A stretch of DNA of 64,000 nt from Planctomycetaceae bacterium (GTDB lineage Bacteria; Planctomycetota; Planctomycetia; Planctomycetales; Planctomycetaceae), in NCBI GenBank assembly GCA_017795105.1, contig CP051247.1, positions 868,001 to 932,000 on the forward strand, given 5' to 3'. Shown here piece after piece: positions 62,151 to 64,000 of the stretch. Under the pieces are notes generated by a model. That model was given only the letters and a program-made list of their open reading frames with translations. It ran no database searches and was not told where the DNA came from. The stretch's first letter is position 1, and each line of letters begins with the position of its first letter. The position numbers and the translations under genes are program-made.

Positions 62151-64000
62151 TCAGGTCGTCTGACTACTTACGAGATCACGTTCGGGCGCCGCTGTCGATT
62201 GCGGGCGGATGTTTGAACTCGAGGAAACCGGTTGATTCAGCGGCGGGAGTGGTGCATCACCGGTCGGTTCAGCCGACGTAGTCCCGAAGCGTTCTCTGGA
62301 CATCATGCCGGACAGGATCAGCTCGCCGCTCAATAGTGCGATCATCGCCAGAAACAGGACCGACCACATCGGCGTCTGCTGACCGGGTTGAACTGCCTGG
62401 GTTTCGACAATCTGCTGCGGCAGCGTGTTCAGATCCTGAAGCCGCCCGAGCTGTTCGGAGCTGATGGATTCCAGATTCGACTCGGATGGATGCCGATTGA
62501 CGAGAAATGGCATCGGCCCCTGGGACAAACCGGTTTGCAAGAGGTACTCGCCCGGCAATGCGGTTCGGCTGCTGCGAAACTGAACGCCGTCTCCCCAAGG
62601 CTCGGCAGAAAGTGAGATCTCATCGCCCAGCGGAGTTTCGAGAGTCGCATTGAGAACTTCGGCATCGGGCAGCTTGTATGCAATTGGCTCGCCGGGCTGC
62701 AGATTGAATCGACTCGACTTCGGCTCCGAAAGATATCCCAGCATGTCCTGCACCAGGACCACAAACGACTGAGACCGGGCCAGAGAACTCCACTGCAGAT
62801 GCAGGGGAACACTCTGCACCACAACCCGCCCCTGCCCATAAAATCGTTCCACCATCATCGGTTGACCGCTGTTGAGAGCGAACAGAACGGAGGAGGTATC
62901 CGTCAGGGCGGTCGATTCGAACTGGAAGTACTGATCGATCAGGATATCGCTGAGATCGAGTTCCTGTCTCACGAACGTTCGCGTCGCCGGATGGTCATCG
63001 GAATCGAGACGAATCCGCAGGGCGGCTGCTCGATCGGAGTCGTCGGGGGCAGCGATGTCGGCCAGCTTGAGCTGCTGAATCGGCAGCGGAGCCAGCCCGT
63101 AGCCGTCGGCATGCAGGTAGTTGTTGAACTGATCGATCTCCGCTCGAGGCCCCAGGCCGACCCACAACCCACCGCCGGCCGCCACGAATGTTTCGAGTTG
63201 ACGAACCGTTTCGACATCGAGCTTATGGAAACTCGGTATCACGACGGCATGAAATTCATTGAGATTGAGCTCAGGCAATTCCCCGGACGCAACCACTCGC
63301 GGCGTATAAACCGTATGCTGTTGCAGCGGTTCGCCATACTTCCAGCCGAGAGCCGCCTGCACGAAGTAGGCTTCCTGCTGCAGTTCGGCAAACTCCTGCT
63401 GCTCATCGACGACGAGAATCGGAACTTGGCGGACAACCTGAATCACGGCCGAGTTTTCGTCGTCGGCGGCAAGGGAATCACTGCCGGCAACGCGACAGGT
63501 GACGACATACTGACCGACTTCGGAAAACGTGTGACGAAACAGGGCATCGTAAGAAGCCTGTCCCGCCAGAGAGGGAATTTCTTCTTCGTAAACCGTTTCC
63601 CCATTCAACAGCCAGCTGATCTGCGTCGGCTCGGTCGTCGAGTCACTGTAGTTTTGCAATTGTGCGACCATGGGGACGGTATCGTTCTCGCCGACAACGA
63701 ATCGCTGTACCTGCAATCGATCGATGGCGACGTTCGAACTCTGCAAAGACTCGGTTGCAAGACCGACCTGTTCGAACTCGAGAGGGATCGAAGTCTCCTG
63801 CCAGGCCGCCTGAAGATCCTCCCAGGAATCCTCGCTCACACTCTGCCAGTCGGCTGCCTGCGAGTCGGAATAGAGCACAATTCGACGATGCTGCTGTCCC
63901 TGTTCGATCGGAGCCTGAATTGCGGAGAACATCGCGGCGAGATGGTCACTCTGTCCGGCGGAGGGACTCTGTTCGGCTAACAGATCGGCCAACATGCTGC
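62151..64000 (-). CDS. BatA/vWA-type membrane protein, C-terminal part (cut by window edge)
   Basis: The frame is open to the window edge, so the true start and N-terminal helices are outside; about 615 residues are visible. HRRIVLYSDSQAADWQSVSED is the late part of a vWA fold. Beta-sandwich repeats follow (VPMVAQLQNYSDSTTEPTQISWLLNGETV). A GATase-like segment comes next (VVIPSFHKLDVETVRQLETFVAAGGGLWVGLGP), more beta-rich sequence, and a final membrane helix (WSVLFLAMIALLSGELILSGMM). A short Ser/Pro-rich tail ends at the stop. It resembles BatA-like proteins with two N-terminal helices and a vWA domain. First visible gene of the envelope operon. Confidence 0.82.
   Translation of the reverse strand, partial: SMLADLLAEQSPSAGQSDHLAAMFSAIQAPIEQGQQHRRIVLYSDSQAADWQSVSEDSWEDLQAAWQETSIPLEFEQVGLATESLQSSNVAIDRLQVQRFVVGENDTVPMVAQLQNYSDSTTEPTQISWLLNGETVYEEEIPSLAGQASYDALFRHTFSEVGQYVVTCRVAGSDSLAADDENSAVIQVVRQVPILVVDEQQEFAELQQEAYFVQAALGWKYGEPLQQHTVYTPRVVASGELPELNLNEFHAVVIPSFHKLDVETVRQLETFVAAGGGLWVGLGPRAEIDQFNNYLHADGYGLAPLPIQQLKLADIAAPDDSDRAAALRIRLDSDDHPATRTFVRQELDLSDILIDQYFQFESTALTDTSSVLFALNSGQPMMVERFYGQGRVVVQSVPLHLQWSSLARSQSFVVLVQDMLGYLSEPKSSRFNLQPGEPIAYKLPDAEVLNATLETPLGDEISLSAEPWGDGVQFRSSRTALPGEYLLQTGLSQGPMPFLVNRHPSESNLESISSEQLGRLQDLNTLPQQIVETQAVQPGQQTPMWSVLFLAMIALLSGELILSGMMSRERFGTTSAEPTGDAPLPPLNQPVSSSSNIRPQSTAAPERDLVSSQTT

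Overview
The window looks like a chromosomal segment of a Planctomycetota bacterium, probably a Rubinisphaera/Gimesia-type member of Planctomycetia. The genus is an inference. The phylum call rests on several signs: an LE-x-R-x-ML type N-terminus on a giant beta-helix protein, a DUF1080 + PQQ-type sugar dehydrogenase fusion, a Cys-type sulfatase, a PF07638-like ECF sigma factor without an anti-sigma partner, twin-Arg exported oxidoreductase and TIM-barrel proteins, and very large exported proteins of unknown function. kdsB (Kdo activation) and lysA (meso-DAP to lysine) fit a Gram-negative type envelope. There are no rRNA genes, CRISPR arrays, prophages or insertion sequences; one tRNA-Leu(CAG) is present.

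Layout. 1-8.2 kb: pyrG (cut by the window edge) and kdsB, the exported sugar dehydrogenase, tRNA-Leu, a Gfo/Idh/MocA oxidoreductase, pterin dehydratase, an FHA protein and a membrane-anchored alpha/beta hydrolase. 8.4-12.7 kb: a minus-strand fatty-acid/polyketide-type cluster (dehydratase, fabG, an unusually long ACP, a second dehydratase, a FabF-type ketosynthase). 13-16.8 kb: a lipoprotein with a formylglycine-enzyme fold, and a TadE/TadG pair. 17-21 kb: purM with an ABC-2 permease, a TIM-barrel isomerase and an SppA peptidase. 21.3-24.7 kb: two tandem Gly/Tyr/His-rich exported proteins, an ECF sigma factor, a K+-channel-like protein with an altered filter and a small PDZ-like exported protein. 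25-31.7 kb: YjbQ, a TPR membrane protein, a TPR-AAA+ ATPase, a SUKH protein, DUF486, lysA and NIPSNAP. 31.7-39.3 kb: an MMPL/RND transporter, nadA, a sulfatase, a 58-residue lipoprotein, CsbD, a Rho-N-like small protein and a quinone oxidoreductase. 39.6-45.6 kb: the beta-helix protein, a VTT membrane protein, a MerA-like flavoprotein and a small protein.

45.8-64 kb is one long minus-strand run of six very large envelope genes. They are packed with 4-nt and 1-nt stop/start overlaps or gaps of 8-42 nt: a vWA/BatA-like protein (cut by the edge), a 922-residue membrane protein with a GATase-like domain, a 1501-residue membrane coiled-coil protein, an alpha/alpha-toroid protein, a ~1020-residue exported protein and a 1588-residue multi-Ig/pseudo-thioredoxin protein. 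This is the best candidate for an undescribed multi-protein system.

Several palindromic REP-like repeats sit between genes (1.5, 19.0, 29.3 and 30.8 kb), and clear intrinsic terminators follow several plus-strand genes. All calls come from reading the sequence. Family assignments are from recognition of motifs, without database searches.
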